A stretch of 64,000 nucleotides of DNA from Sphingobacterium thalpophilum (GCF_901482695.1 NZ_LR590484.1:4526001-4590000), one strand, 5' to 3'; shown: positions 16,733 to 26,030, numbered from the stretch's first letter. Notes: a model not told the origin generated them from the letters alone. Program-made: numbers and translations.

Positions 16733-19700
16733 ATGCTCAGAAAGACAAATCCACAAAAAAAGAACCTGTTTCTTTTTGCACTGCTTTCGGCTGGGTTCAC
16801 CCATGTACACGCCCAGCAAGATCAAGTGAAAGGAGCGGTACAGGACGAAAAGGGACAATTCATTGCCGGTGTCAGTGTCAAGGCAATACCGGTGAATGGC
16901 GGTAAAAGTATAACGACCAGCACGGACAGTAGGGGGTTATTTCGTTTTCAGAATCTGATAGAACTGACCGGATATCAATTTGTGTTTTCGGCTGTCGGCT
17001 TTCAGCCCGACACCTTGTCTGGCTATGTGATCGAGGCCAGAAAACCATTGTCGCTCAGTGTCAGGCTACAGCAAGGCTCTGTCAAGCTGGATGAGGTTGT
17101 GATCGGCTACGGCCGTGTATCCCGAAAAGATGTAACAAGCTCTATCAGTACAATACGTGGGGATGAGGCCAACGTGGGGGTGTTTACATCGCCTGCGCAG
17201 ATGTTGCAGGGAAAGGTAGCGGGATTAACCATATCGACAAATAATAGCAATCCCAACGCAACGCCATCGATCAGCCTCCGGGGTGCATCGACTTTACGAA
17301 GTGGGGAAGCCATGGAGCCCTATTATGTCATCGACGGTGTGCCGGGAGCATCGCTTACCTTAGTTGCTCCCGATGATATAGCGTCCATAGATGTGCTCCG
17401 TGATGCATCGGCAACGGCGATCTATGGTTCCAAAGCCGCCAACGGTGTCATCATTGTGACCACCAAGCGGGGAAAAGCAGGCCAGACCAGCATTAGCTAC
17501 AACGGTTACCTGGCTATTGACAGGGTGGCGAAACATTACAAGATGATGAACGCTGCACAATATCGCTCTTACGTCAATGACAATGGCTTCTCGATGGAAC
17601 CCACCGACGACCTGGGAGCCAATACCGACTGGGAACGCGCAGTGGAGCGAACCGGGATATCCAACAATCACAATATCGCCGTCCTCGGAGGTGCGGACAA
17701 GACGCAATACAGTATCAGTCTCAATACCATCAAAAATAATGGTGTCATCAAAGGCACAGATATGGGCCGGCAGATTGCCCGTGCTTTTGTGCAGACCAAG
17801 GCACTCAACGACCGGCTGACCGCCTCGTTCAATATCAACGCCAGCATCACCAAACAGAACGACGTGCTTGCGCTGGACCAGGGTCTTAGTGTGTATGACG
17901 CCATGTATTATTATCTGCCGGTATCACCAATAAAAAACACCGACGGATCCTGGTTTGAGAAGTCGGACCGGTCCCAGTATGCCAATCCGGTGTCGCTGAT
18001 TGAGGAGAATACAAATTTCTCCAAGACTAAAGTCATTCAGGCCCATGCCAAACTAGGCTATGAAATCTTGCCGGGCCTGAGCTATAACATTGATCTCTCT
18101 TTACAAAACAGGCAGTTCAACAATGCGCAATATTATTCGAGCCTGTCGATGGCGGCCCGAAACCAAAACGGAAAGTCGATCCGTGCTGCAGTGGAAGACG
18201 AGCGCAGGGTAATGGAAATGAACCTGAGTTATGAGAAGACATTTGCACAAAAACATAAGGTTGCTGCACTGGCCGGTTACTCCTGGGAGGAAAACAACAA
18301 CAACGATGGCTTCCAGCTGACCACCTCGGATTATTATAACGACGATCTCAGCTACTATAATCCCGGAATGGCGAATGTGGTTGATTTGCTGGGCTTCGGC
18401 AATTATTATCTGTCTACGCTACGTATGATATCGGTCTATGGTCGGATCAACTATGCCTATGATAGCAGGTATTTGTTGCAGGCCACGGTAAGACGTGATG
18501 GTTCATCGGCCTTTGGCATCAACAACCGCTGGGCAACCTTTCCTTCAGTGTCGGCAGCCTGGCGCTTGTCCGAGGAACCTTTTATGCGCGAAGCCGGTGT
18601 TTTTGATGATCTCAAGCTGCGGGCGGGATATGGTGTCAGTGGCAACTCGTTGGGCTTCGACGCCTTTACGGCGCAGAGCGTGCAAGGTACCTCTTCCAAA
18701 TTTTTCGATTACGTGAGCGCAGATGGACTGATCAGCCCGCTACGTACACTACAGGTATTGCGCAACAGCAATCCGGATCTCAAATGGGAAACGACCAGTA
18801 TGATTAACCTCGGATTGGATTTCGGTATCCTGAACAGTCGCCTGAGTGGATCGTTGGAGCTTTATAAAAAGAAAACAAGCGACCTGATTTATGACTATCA
18901 GGTGAGTCAGTCTAAATATATCTATCCGATCTTGACTGCGAATGTCGGGGAGATTGAAAACCGAGGAATAGAGCTGACGCTGAATGCGAAAGCCGTGGAT
19001 AAACAGTATTTTAAGTGGAATACAGGAATTGTGCTGTCACACAATTCCAACAAGGTGGTCAGTATCGCCAATGAGCAGTTCACCCAGGATTATATTGAAC
19101 TTTCGGATCTGGGAGGGGCAGGCCAAAGTAATTTTTTTCAACAACGCTTGACACCCGGGGCACCAATAGGACAGTTCTATACTTGGGAATGGGCCGGGTA
19201 CAATGACCAGGGGGGCTCGGTATTCTACTCCCATGACGAAAAAACAGGTGAACGAACCGGTGAAACCACAATAACCCCACAACGGAAGGATCAGACCGTC
19301 ACAGGTAGCCCCCAACCTAAGCTGACACTCGGTTGGAGCAACAACTTGTCTTACAAGGGCTTTGCGCTGACTGGAATGTTTCAGGGTAGCTTTGGTCAAA
19401 AAATCCTGAACGCTACGCGGGCACGGCACTCGAATGTGGTCGGCAATGCGGGACAGAAAAATCTGCTGGCCAGCGTGCTGGAAACCGAACGCATGACGGA
19501 CATTAACGCCCATTATCTATCCGATAGGTACTTGGAGAATGGAAGCTTTTTACGCTTAGCCTATGTGACATTAGCCTACCATATTCCAGTCAAAAATGTT
19601 CCTGTAAAAAATTTACGGGTGTATGCGACGATGAACAATGTGTTTGTCCTAACGAAATATAAAGGTATCGACCCAGAAGTGGGACTCGGCGGACTAAAAC

Positions 19701-19771
19701 CCGGTATCGACAATCGGCAGACCTATCCCCGTACACGCACGTTTATGTTCGGACTAAACTTTAATTTATAA
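16733..19771 (+). CDS. SusC/RagA-family TonB-dependent outer-membrane transporter
   Basis: The 1012-residue protein has a signal peptide ending near VHAQ (residue ~28), a carboxypeptidase-regulatory-like beta-sandwich (KGAVQDEKGQFIAGVSV), a TonB-box-like region (KLDEVVIGYG), a plug domain with GKVAGLTIS, SLRGASTL and YYVIDGVPGA, the SusC signature ASATAIYGSKAANGVIIVTT, and a long beta-barrel ending in FGLNFNL. It imports a bound ligand from the partner SusD lipoprotein. There is no N-terminal STN signalling domain even though sigma and FecR genes precede it. The cargo is unknown; the downstream phosphatase suggests a phosphorylated or phosphate-bearing compound. Confidence 0.93.
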   Translation: MLRKTNPQKKNLFLFALLSAGFTHVHAQQDQVKGAVQDEKGQFIAGVSVKAIPVNGGKSITTSTDSRGLFRFQNLIELTGYQFVFSAVGFQPDTLSGYVIEARKPLSLSVRLQQGSVKLDEVVIGYGRVSRKDVTSSISTIRGDEANVGVFTSPAQMLQGKVAGLTISTNNSNPNATPSISLRGASTLRSGEAMEPYYVIDGVPGASLTLVAPDDIASIDVLRDASATAIYGSKAANGVIIVTTKRGKAGQTSISYNGYLAIDRVAKHYKMMNAAQYRSYVNDNGFSMEPTDDLGANTDWERAVERTGISNNHNIAVLGGADKTQYSISLNTIKNNGVIKGTDMGRQIARAFVQTKALNDRLTASFNINASITKQNDVLALDQGLSVYDAMYYYLPVSPIKNTDGSWFEKSDRSQYANPVSLIEENTNFSKTKVIQAHAKLGYEILPGLSYNIDLSLQNRQFNNAQYYSSLSMAARNQNGKSIRAAVEDERRVMEMNLSYEKTFAQKHKVAALAGYSWEENNNNDGFQLTTSDYYNDDLSYYNPGMANVVDLLGFGNYYLSTLRMISVYGRINYAYDSRYLLQATVRRDGSSAFGINNRWATFPSVSAAWRLSEEPFMREAGVFDDLKLRAGYGVSGNSLGFDAFTAQSVQGTSSKFFDYVSADGLISPLRTLQVLRNSNPDLKWETTSMINLGLDFGILNSRLSGSLELYKKKTSDLIYDYQVSQSKYIYPILTANVGEIENRGIELTLNAKAVDKQYFKWNTGIVLSHNSNKVVSIANEQFTQDYIELSDLGGAGQSNFFQQRLTPGAPIGQFYTWEWAGYNDQGGSVFYSHDEKTGERTGETTITPQRKDQTVTGSPQPKLTLGWSNNLSYKGFALTGMFQGSFGQKILNATRARHSNVVGNAGQKNLLASVLETERMTDINAHYLSDRYLENGSFLRLAYVTLAYHIPVKNVPVKNLRVYATMNNVFVLTKYKGIDPEVGLGGLKPGIDNRQTYPRTRTFMFGLNFNL

Positions 19772-19923
19772 GAGCAGCTATGCATCGGATGAACCCGCTG
19801 TCGAAAATAGGCAGATCCAATCGGACGGGCTAGCTATCCTAGATGCAGAATAGAAGCTCGTGAAACCATGAGAAAGTAGGTATGAATCCAAAGAGACAAC
19901 TACAAATGAGATATTATTTACAT

Positions 19924-21573
19924 ATGAAATCAAAACTTATTATCCAGTTATTTGCGCTGTCGGCCCTGGCCTTTACACAGGCTTCCTGTACTGACCTAGA
20001 CGTTGATATAAAATCACAACATACGGAGTTCCCAAATACTGAACGTGCTGCAGAAGCCATATTGGCGGATGTCTACGCGGCCTATCGCGGTGCTCTGGGC
20101 CGTGATCACTGGATGATACAGACCTTGTCGGCAGATGAGGCGGTCAGCGTAGCTATCGGTACTGACTACTATGACGGCGGACGCTACCGTGAATTCCATA
20201 TCCACAACTGGACCGCAGACAATGGAATGCTCCCGAGCATCTGGAATGCCGCTTCCACGGGGATTACATTGGCCAATAACGCCATCACGCTATTTGGTGC
20301 CGATAAGGAACAGTTTACGGCAGCCGCGCGTGCCATCCGTGCTTACTACTATTTTATCTTGATGGACAACTTTGGCGCTGCGCCGTTGATTACCGGCCCG
20401 ATCGATGCTGTACCTGCACGTACAAGCCGCGCCGATATCTGCCGTTTTATCGAGTCTGAGTTATTGGCTGTAAAGGATTTGCTGCCAGCAACAGTCTCGG
20501 TAGCCACTTACGGGAAAGCAACAAAATATACGGCGGAGGCACTTTTGGCCAAACTGTATCTCAACTGGAATGTATATATGGCGGCTGATGTCGCTAACTA
20601 CACACCATCAGCGCCGAACGAAAAAATAAATGCGGTGGTCGCCATGTGTGATTCAATAATTGCTTCTAGCCAGTTTAATTTGACAAGCCACAGGTTTTTG
20701 GCCAAATTCCGGCCGGATAACGGCTTTCAGGTAAAGGATTTTATCTTTGCCATGCCATACGACCGCGAAAAACAACAGGGTATGACCTACGCTCGTTTTT
20801 GGATTCACCGCAGTGCACAGAATCAGTTTGCAGCGTTGCCTCAAAGTGTTGGGGGGACATTTCGCGTTTTGCCCAGCTATTTGGACAAATTTAATTTGGA
20901 AGGCGACGAACGCAACGCATCTTATATTGGTGGCAAACAATACTATTGGTCTAATTACACCGAAGATAAAAAACGGCCATTTTTGATCAGGACCTCGAAA
21001 CGGGGAATAGATCAGGATTATAAGGGCGACGACGCGGATGTGCAGTTCGACTGGCAGATGGAGACCACGCGGGATATCGTCTTGCGTCCGGATGGGGCTG
21101 CCACGCTGAATGCAGGCAATGACCAGAAAGGCCGGTCAATGGGATATCGTTCCATCAAATTCTATATGGACGTAGCGGTTACAGCAGCTAACCAACGGAA
21201 CCAAAGTAACGATGTGCCCATATTGCGCTACGCGGATATCTTATTGATGAAAGCGGAGGCCATACTACGGGGTGCAGCACCAACACGCGGCGAGACACCA
21301 CAATCTTTGGTCAATCAGATCAGGGCCTATGTCAACGCCCCGGCCCTTACAAAAGCGCCAGATCTTCAGGACATACTGGACGAGCGTGCGCGTGAGTTTG
21401 CCGATGAATCCTGGCGGCGCAATGATTTGATCCGCTACGGTAAATTTGAAGATAACTGGGGATTCCGTTCGCTATATCCGGCGGGGATGAGTGAAAAGTT
21501 TCGCCGTATCTTTCCGGTACCGACAACGGTACTGAATGTCAATACCCATTGGAAACAGAATCCCGGTTATTAG
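19924..21573 (+). CDS. SusD/RagB-family nutrient-binding lipoprotein
   Basis: I start the gene at ATG 19924, giving 549 residues with a lipoprotein signal ending in QASC (Cys22), typical of surface SusD proteins. The frame is open to an ATG at 19882, but that would bury the signal peptide behind 14 extra residues. SusD features include tetratricopeptide-like helices (RAIRAYYYFILMDNFGAAPL), PILRYADILLMKAEA and the C-terminal DERAREFADESWRRNDLIRYGKF followed by a hydrophobic RIFPVP. It caps the SusC channel encoded upstream and binds the ligand at the cell surface. Confidence 0.93.
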   Translation: MKSKLIIQLFALSALAFTQASCTDLDVDIKSQHTEFPNTERAAEAILADVYAAYRGALGRDHWMIQTLSADEAVSVAIGTDYYDGGRYREFHIHNWTADNGMLPSIWNAASTGITLANNAITLFGADKEQFTAAARAIRAYYYFILMDNFGAAPLITGPIDAVPARTSRADICRFIESELLAVKDLLPATVSVATYGKATKYTAEALLAKLYLNWNVYMAADVANYTPSAPNEKINAVVAMCDSIIASSQFNLTSHRFLAKFRPDNGFQVKDFIFAMPYDREKQQGMTYARFWIHRSAQNQFAALPQSVGGTFRVLPSYLDKFNLEGDERNASYIGGKQYYWSNYTEDKKRPFLIRTSKRGIDQDYKGDDADVQFDWQMETTRDIVLRPDGAATLNAGNDQKGRSMGYRSIKFYMDVAVTAANQRNQSNDVPILRYADILLMKAEAILRGAAPTRGETPQSLVNQIRAYVNAPALTKAPDLQDILDERAREFADESWRRNDLIRYGKFEDNWGFRSLYPAGMSEKFRRIFPVPTTVLNVNTHWKQNPGY

Positions 21574-21582
21574 TTATCCTTT

Positions 21583-22587
21583 ATGAAACGTAGAACTTTT
21601 ATGAAAAATTCCCTGGGCACGGTGATCACCGCCGGCCTTGGGGGCATTTCGCTCAACAGCCTGGCGCTAACGTCGCCTACTCGTCTGGAAAGCGAAGACA
21701 TACAGCAGATGTATAAGCCAAAAGATGAGTACGACATGCACTTTATGGCCGTCGGGGACTGGGGCCGCAATGGTGCGGATCATCAGGTCGCTGTCGCCCA
21801 GCAAATGGGACACTGGGCCGAACAGCATGCCAACGATTTTATCATCTCCACGGGCGACAACTTTTACCCCTCAGGTGTAGTCAGTGAACATGATCCATTA
21901 TGGCATTATTCTTTTGAAAATATTTACACCGCCTTTTCGCTGCAATGGGACTGGTATCCGATCTTAGGCAATCATGACTACAAGTCTGACCCGGATGCTC
22001 AGGTACGTTATAGCAATATCAGTAGACGATGGAAGATGCCATCGCGCTATTACAGCAAAGTATTTCCGCTTAGGGATGGCAGGAAGGTACTCATGGCCTT
22101 TATCGATACCAATCCCCTGATCCCTGAATTCTATACCAACAGTGAATACGGTCCGCATGTAGCAGGCCAGCAGCCCGAAAGACAGCTAGCCTGGCTCGAT
22201 CAACTGCTGCGTGATTCGGATGCCCACTGGAAGATCGTGGTCGGCCATCATCCGCTGTATACCGCAGGACCGCGAACGACAAACTACGATACTCTTGCGG
22301 TGCGAAAGGCATTGGAAAGTATCTTCGAGGAAAGAGGGGTGGATATGTATCTATCGGGGCACGAGCATTCACTGCAACACCTAAAAGTTGCCGGTAGAAA
22401 GTTTCACCAGTTTATATCAGGCGCAGGTTCGGAGGTCACGGCGGTCAAATCTGACCTGCCCTATAGCCGCTTTGCACGTGATCAATACGGCTTTTTCTAC
22501 TTTTCAATCAATGCATCCCAAATTGTATGTCAGGTGATCAGCCATGAAGGTAGTCAGCTGTATCGCGCTATAGTATCCAAGTCCTAG
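21583..22587 (+). CDS. Tat-exported metallophosphoesterase (tartrate-resistant acid phosphatase-like)
   Basis: The 334-residue protein starts with a twin-arginine-like signal (KRRTFMKNSLG then a hydrophobic stretch) and carries the purple/tartrate-resistant acid phosphatase motif set: VGDWG, STGDNFYPSG, LGNHDY, VVGHHPLYT and SGHEHSLQH. These supply the di-metal ligands. The size fits mammalian-type single-domain TRAP proteins. It should hydrolyse phosphomonoesters in the periplasm. It begins nine bases after susD, so it belongs to the SusCD operon, which suggests the imported ligand is a phosphoester and the product is free phosphate plus an organic moiety (inference). Confidence 0.87.
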   Translation: MKRRTFMKNSLGTVITAGLGGISLNSLALTSPTRLESEDIQQMYKPKDEYDMHFMAVGDWGRNGADHQVAVAQQMGHWAEQHANDFIISTGDNFYPSGVVSEHDPLWHYSFENIYTAFSLQWDWYPILGNHDYKSDPDAQVRYSNISRRWKMPSRYYSKVFPLRDGRKVLMAFIDTNPLIPEFYTNSEYGPHVAGQQPERQLAWLDQLLRDSDAHWKIVVGHHPLYTAGPRTTNYDTLAVRKALESIFEERGVDMYLSGHEHSLQHLKVAGRKFHQFISGAGSEVTAVKSDLPYSRFARDQYGFFYFSINASQIVCQVISHEGSQLYRAIVSKS

Positions 22588-22633
22588 GTAACAACTATAT
22601 TTAATGATATAATCGTTATTTCGTTCGATTACT

Positions 22634-22666
22634 CTGCTCTGATCATGTCCAAGGTCGGAGCAGAAT
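22634..22666. repeat. Imperfect inverted repeat downstream of phosphatase gene
   Basis: TCTGCTC (22634-22640) is complementary to GAGCAGA about 20 bases on, with additional imperfect pairing (GATC with GGTC) inside. It lies some 45 bases after the phosphatase stop and is not followed by a T-run, so it may be a weak or factor-dependent terminator. Confidence 0.3.
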
Positions 22667-22846
22667 CTCGTCTAGGGAGCATGTAGCCCCAGCTTACCCG
22701 GCTAAGCGAGGAATGGCACGCAGTTGTAAGCTGATGCGATCAATGCAATATCCTGAAGTTTTCGGAAAGTTCACAGTGATAGTCGCTGGATTTCTTGCTG
22801 CTTTAAATGGCGACAAGAGTTCGTATATTTATGCAAAAGTATTCTC

Positions 22847-23695
22847 ATGCTCAATGACTATAAAAAATACGATTTATTTGGCCGCACGCTTCTGCAGAAA
22901 ATTGATCTTAAGGCGCCCTTTCATTATGATTTTCCGATAGCGGAGCAGGCTTGCTTTCTCTATGTGCTGAAAGGCGTATTTGAATATCAGCGGGATGACA
23001 ACCGTATGAGCCTTGCAAAAGATTATGCTTTACTTCTTAACTGTATACAATCAGGTCAACAGATCCAGCACTGCAAGACGGATGATGAGTGCCAGATCCT
23101 GATCGTTACATTCTACCCTGACATTTTAAAAAAGGTCTACGATCGGGAATTGCCGTATTTACTGCGGAAACCCCGGGATGTCATTTCCAATAAATCTGCT
23201 GAAATGCTCAACAACGATATTCTGATAAAGAAATATGTGGAGGGACTGCTTTTTTATTTTGAAAATCCCTTGTTGGTAAATGATGATATCCTGATCCTCA
23301 AACTCAAGGAAATCCTTTTGTTGCTCGCACAATCCGGCGATGCGGCAACCGTTCAGTTGATCCTGTCCCAGCTGTTTTCACCCGATACTTATTCCTTCAA
23401 ACAGATTATTGAAGCAAACCTTTTTGCGCAGCTTACGATTGAACAACTGGCTGCGCATTGCAATCTAAGTATATCTTCATTCAAACGGGAATTTGCGAGG
23501 TTATATCAAGACACGCCAGCCAACTATATTAAACACAAAAAGTTGCAGAAGGCGGCCGACCTGCTCGTTTTTTCGGAAAAGCGCATTACGGACATCGCGT
23601 TTGAATGCGGTTTTAATGACCTGGCTACTTTTACCAAGAATTTCACCGACGCTTACCATATTCATCCAACAGGATACCGGCAGGCGAAGCGCTAA
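22847..23695 (+). CDS. AraC-family transcriptional regulator
   Basis: The 282-residue protein has an N-terminal beta-rich, cupin-like sensing region (residues ~20-110) and a C-terminal AraC domain with two helix-turn-helix units: LTIEQLAAHCNLSISSFKREF and ITDIAFECGFNDLATFTKNF, followed by HPTGYRQ. The target is unknown. It stands alone between the phosphatase operon and a small membrane-protein gene on the same strand. No effector-binding residues can be named. Confidence 0.9.
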   Translation: MLNDYKKYDLFGRTLLQKIDLKAPFHYDFPIAEQACFLYVLKGVFEYQRDDNRMSLAKDYALLLNCIQSGQQIQHCKTDDECQILIVTFYPDILKKVYDRELPYLLRKPRDVISNKSAEMLNNDILIKKYVEGLLFYFENPLLVNDDILILKLKEILLLLAQSGDAATVQLILSQLFSPDTYSFKQIIEANLFAQLTIEQLAAHCNLSISSFKREFARLYQDTPANYIKHKKLQKAADLLVFSEKRITDIAFECGFNDLATFTKNFTDAYHIHPTGYRQAKR

Positions 23696-23870
23696 TTGCG
23701 GCTAATACTCGGTGTGCTTCTCACAGCAAGATGTGCTGTGCTGTCAGCAATAGCAGGGCAGGGAACTGTAGTGGACACTCTGTGAACTAAATACACAAAT
23801 TATTGGACCATATCCTAAAACCGTTTATCGATTTCTCCCGCAAATTTGTATACGATTAAATTAATAGCAT

Positions 23871-24365
23871 ATGGGCTTATCAACTTTAGGTATTCTTCAC
23901 ACCATTATTGGTGTTTTGGCTATTGCGGGAGCGGTAGCCGGTTTTTTTAAGTATGGCAAGATCAATCTGGACAAGAGGTCTGGAAAGGTTTATTTTTACG
24001 CCAGTATCGTGACTTCGTTGTCCGCCTTGGGTATTTCAAAACAGGGCGGTTTCAACGCTGGGCATGTGTTTTCACTCTTCATTCTTGTGCTGCTCGTGGT
24101 AGCCTACGTTCTTTTTACACGTCATAAGGTTAACCGTGGGCGTTATCTGGAAAATTTCCTGTTATCATTTAGCTTTTTTCTATCACTGGTACCTACCGTC
24201 AATGAAACATTGACACGTATCCCCTTGGGACATCCGCTTGCAAAGGATACAAAAGACCCACTCATCGCACACACGTTGCTAATCTTTTTCGTCCTTTTCA
24301 TTGTGGGATCCATTTATCAGTTTGTTAAGGAAAAAAGGCGTATTGTATTTAATAATCATCTTTAG
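23871..24365 (+). CDS. Small multi-pass membrane protein of unknown function
   Basis: The 164-residue protein has about four hydrophobic segments (residues ~8-27, 40-55, 66-85 and 105-120, with a last helix ~135-155) and basic loops, including RHKVNRGRYLEN and a basic C-terminal KEKRR. No cofactor or catalytic motif is visible. I do not recognise the family. The gene is isolated: an AraC regulator lies upstream on the same strand and a degenerate sigma-factor fragment downstream. Confidence 0.75.
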   Translation: MGLSTLGILHTIIGVLAIAGAVAGFFKYGKINLDKRSGKVYFYASIVTSLSALGISKQGGFNAGHVFSLFILVLLVVAYVLFTRHKVNRGRYLENFLLSFSFFLSLVPTVNETLTRIPLGHPLAKDTKDPLIAHTLLIFFVLFIVGSIYQFVKEKRRIVFNNHL

Positions 24366-24874
24366 GACATTATAAGCGTAAATTTTGAGTCCATTACACA
24401 ATCTTTCTGAAGAAACTCTGATTCTTTTGTTGAAAAAAAGAACCAACAGGCTTTTAGTTATCTTTACGATAATTACTCGGAAGCGCTTTACGGTGGTTCG
24501 TGACTGGGGGGTATTTTTTCCATAACAACAGTGTTTTGAGTTTATAATTTCTGTATTTAACAGCATTTACGATAATGCGGAGTATTTGGATTGGAAAAAT
24601 GTTTTTTTTTTAACCAGATCGGTATCCTTGGAACGATCCGGAAAAAGCTCATTATTAATGGTTGGACCAGACAGTAGAGGTATTCTTTGCCTGTGCTGAC
24701 GAGCTATTTATTTTTAGGCTGAGCTAAAGTACCATGGGGAGATTATGTATACTGATATGTTTGTGCAAAACAAACTGGCCCTGAAACTGCCCGTTTCAAG
24801 AAGAGGCAGCATCGAAAAAAAACGATTGAAGAAGAGAAGAAACGATATAAATCCGTTGTTAGGGGAGCCTACTG
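24366..24874. other. Gene-poor 509-base region with sigma-factor remnant
   Basis: The stretch between the small membrane-protein gene and the second HxlR gene has no intact gene. Its left part holds the decayed ECF sigma fragment annotated separately. The rest is A/T-rich with homopolymer runs (ten T near 24605) and no recognisable coding, tRNA or repeat signal. Confidence 0.5.
24385..24501 (+). pseudogene. Remnant of an ECF sigma factor N-terminus (frameshifted)
   Basis: Reading from 24385 gives LSEETLILLLKKR, then an A-rich run (24433-24439), and in the next frame from 24441 NQQAFSYLYDNYSEALYG before a stop near 24501. Joined, the two pieces read as the conserved opening of Bacteroidota ECF sigma factors (…ETLILLLKKKNQQAFSYLYDNYS…, region 2.1). 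Restoring one A in the seven-A run rejoins the frames. The remainder of regions 2 and 4 is not recognisable downstream, so the gene is both frameshifted and truncated. Confidence 0.65.
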
Positions 24875-25210
24875 TTATTGATCCTCGATCACTTTTTTCC
24901 TGTGCTCTCGACCCCAGTTGATCATTTCTTGTATTATCTTACCAAATGTCCTGCAGTATTCGGTTGGCTCGTATTCGATAAGTACTGGAATATCAGGGTA
25001 CACCTTTCTAACGAGTAGCTTGTTGAGTTCCATGTCTTTGAGTTCCTTGGATAGCATTCGTGTTGTAATGCCCGGAATACTTCGTTCAATTTCGCGGAAT
25101 CTTCTACTGCCATTGCATAATGAGTTGATGACGGGAATGCGCCATTTTCCACCGATAAAATATAGGGTATCCTGAAGTGCGCGTAATTCTTCTGCCTGAT
25201 CTCTTTTCAT
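24875..25210 (-). CDS. HxlR-family transcriptional regulator (second copy)
   Basis: I start the gene at ATG 25210 (MKRDQAEEL), giving 111 residues; a longer open frame to 25435 would overlap the divergent SDR gene and lacks family similarity. The winged-helix core is FIGGKWRIPVINSL, RFREIERSIPGITTRMLSKELKDME, and the C-terminal WGREHRKKV helix. It is a homologue of the protein at 721-1074, sharing TRMLSKELK/NRMLSKELK and WGREHRK. It diverges from an SDR gene at 25287, the same organisation as at the left end of the window. Confidence 0.9.
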   Translation of the reverse strand: MKRDQAEELRALQDTLYFIGGKWRIPVINSLCNGSRRFREIERSIPGITTRMLSKELKDMELNKLLVRKVYPDIPVLIEYEPTEYCRTFGKIIQEMINWGREHRKKVIEDQ

Positions 25211-25221
25211 GCTATTGCTTT

Positions 25222-25278
25222 TGGTATACTCTGTGATACTGGTAACAAATATATACCATACCCAGCATATATTTGCAA
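25222..25278. promoter_or_regulatory. Divergent promoters and inverted repeat between hxlR and SDR genes
   Basis: In this 76-base gap TGGTATA (25222-25228) and TATACCA (25252-25258) form a 7-bp inverted repeat. On the minus strand TATATTTG (25246-25253) with TTG (25276-25278) 22 bases away fits a promoter for hxlR. On the plus strand TATATTTG (25268-25275) is a -7 box 11 bases before the SDR ATG, without a clear -33 element. The repeat overlaps the hxlR -7 box, as expected for an autoregulated operator. Confidence 0.5.
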
Positions 25279-25286
25279 GAAAAAGT

Positions 25287-26030
25287 ATGAAAAATTTAAA
25301 AAATAAAATTGCGCTGATTACCGGGGGTAATAGCGGGATCGGATTTGAAACAGCGAAAGCATTTGTAACGCAGGGTGCCACGACGATCATAACCGGACGA
25401 CGGAAAGAGGCTATCATTGAGGCTGCCGATACCATTGGCGCTATTCCACTGGTTGCGGATCAGTCATTATTGTCCGATATCGACAGGCTGGCGGCAGAAG
25501 TAAAAGAACGTTATGGAAAACTGGATATCCTGTTTATCAATGCTGGTATTACCGGTGAGGCTGCAATGATCGCTGATGCCAGGGAAGAAACTTTCGACAG
25601 TGTAATGGATATTAATTTGAAAGGTGCATATTTTACATTAAGCAGATTTATTCCACTGCTTCAGGATGGTGCGTCGGTGATCTTCCTTTCTTCCAATGTG
25701 GCTTCAATGAATATGCCGCAAAGTTCTATTTATCAAGCGAGTAAAGCTGCGTTGAATACGATAGCTAAGACAGCGGCCCTCGAGTTGGCCGAACGGAAGA
25801 TCAGGGTAAACACCGTCAGCCCCGGGCCGACCCGGACACAAGTATTGAACAAAAGCTATGACCCTGCCCTGGTGGATGGCATATGGGAAAGCCTTGCGGG
25901 GACGGTGCCACTTAAAAAGATCGGTAAACCGGAAGATGTTGCTGCGATGGTGGTGTATCTGGCTTCGGAGTCGGCCACTTTTATCACCGGGAGTGATTTT
26001 GTTCTGGACGGCGGAATGAAAATCAGTTAG
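25287..26030 (+). CDS. SDR-family NAD(P)-dependent oxidoreductase
   Basis: The 247-residue protein (start ATG 25287; the frame is open further upstream but the SDR fold begins here) has TGGNSGIG near residue 12 for cofactor binding, a GR-rich segment after strand 2 (TGRRKE) favouring NADP, INAG near 86, catalytic serine in FLSSN, and YQASK near 148 followed by RVNTVSPGPTRTQ. It ends with the typical ITGSDFVLDGGM. It is homologous to the partial SDR at 1-615. With the divergent HxlR regulator it forms a regulator-enzyme pair; the substrate is unknown. Confidence 0.92.
   Translation: MKNLKNKIALITGGNSGIGFETAKAFVTQGATTIITGRRKEAIIEAADTIGAIPLVADQSLLSDIDRLAAEVKERYGKLDILFINAGITGEAAMIADAREETFDSVMDINLKGAYFTLSRFIPLLQDGASVIFLSSNVASMNMPQSSIYQASKAALNTIAKTAALELAERKIRVNTVSPGPTRTQVLNKSYDPALVDGIWESLAGTVPLKKIGKPEDVAAMVVYLASESATFITGSDFVLDGGMKIS

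Noticed and set aside
25211..25435. N-terminal extension of the second HxlR protein
   Set aside because: Extends through the divergent promoter region into the SDR gene and adds hydrophobic residues unlike any HxlR protein.
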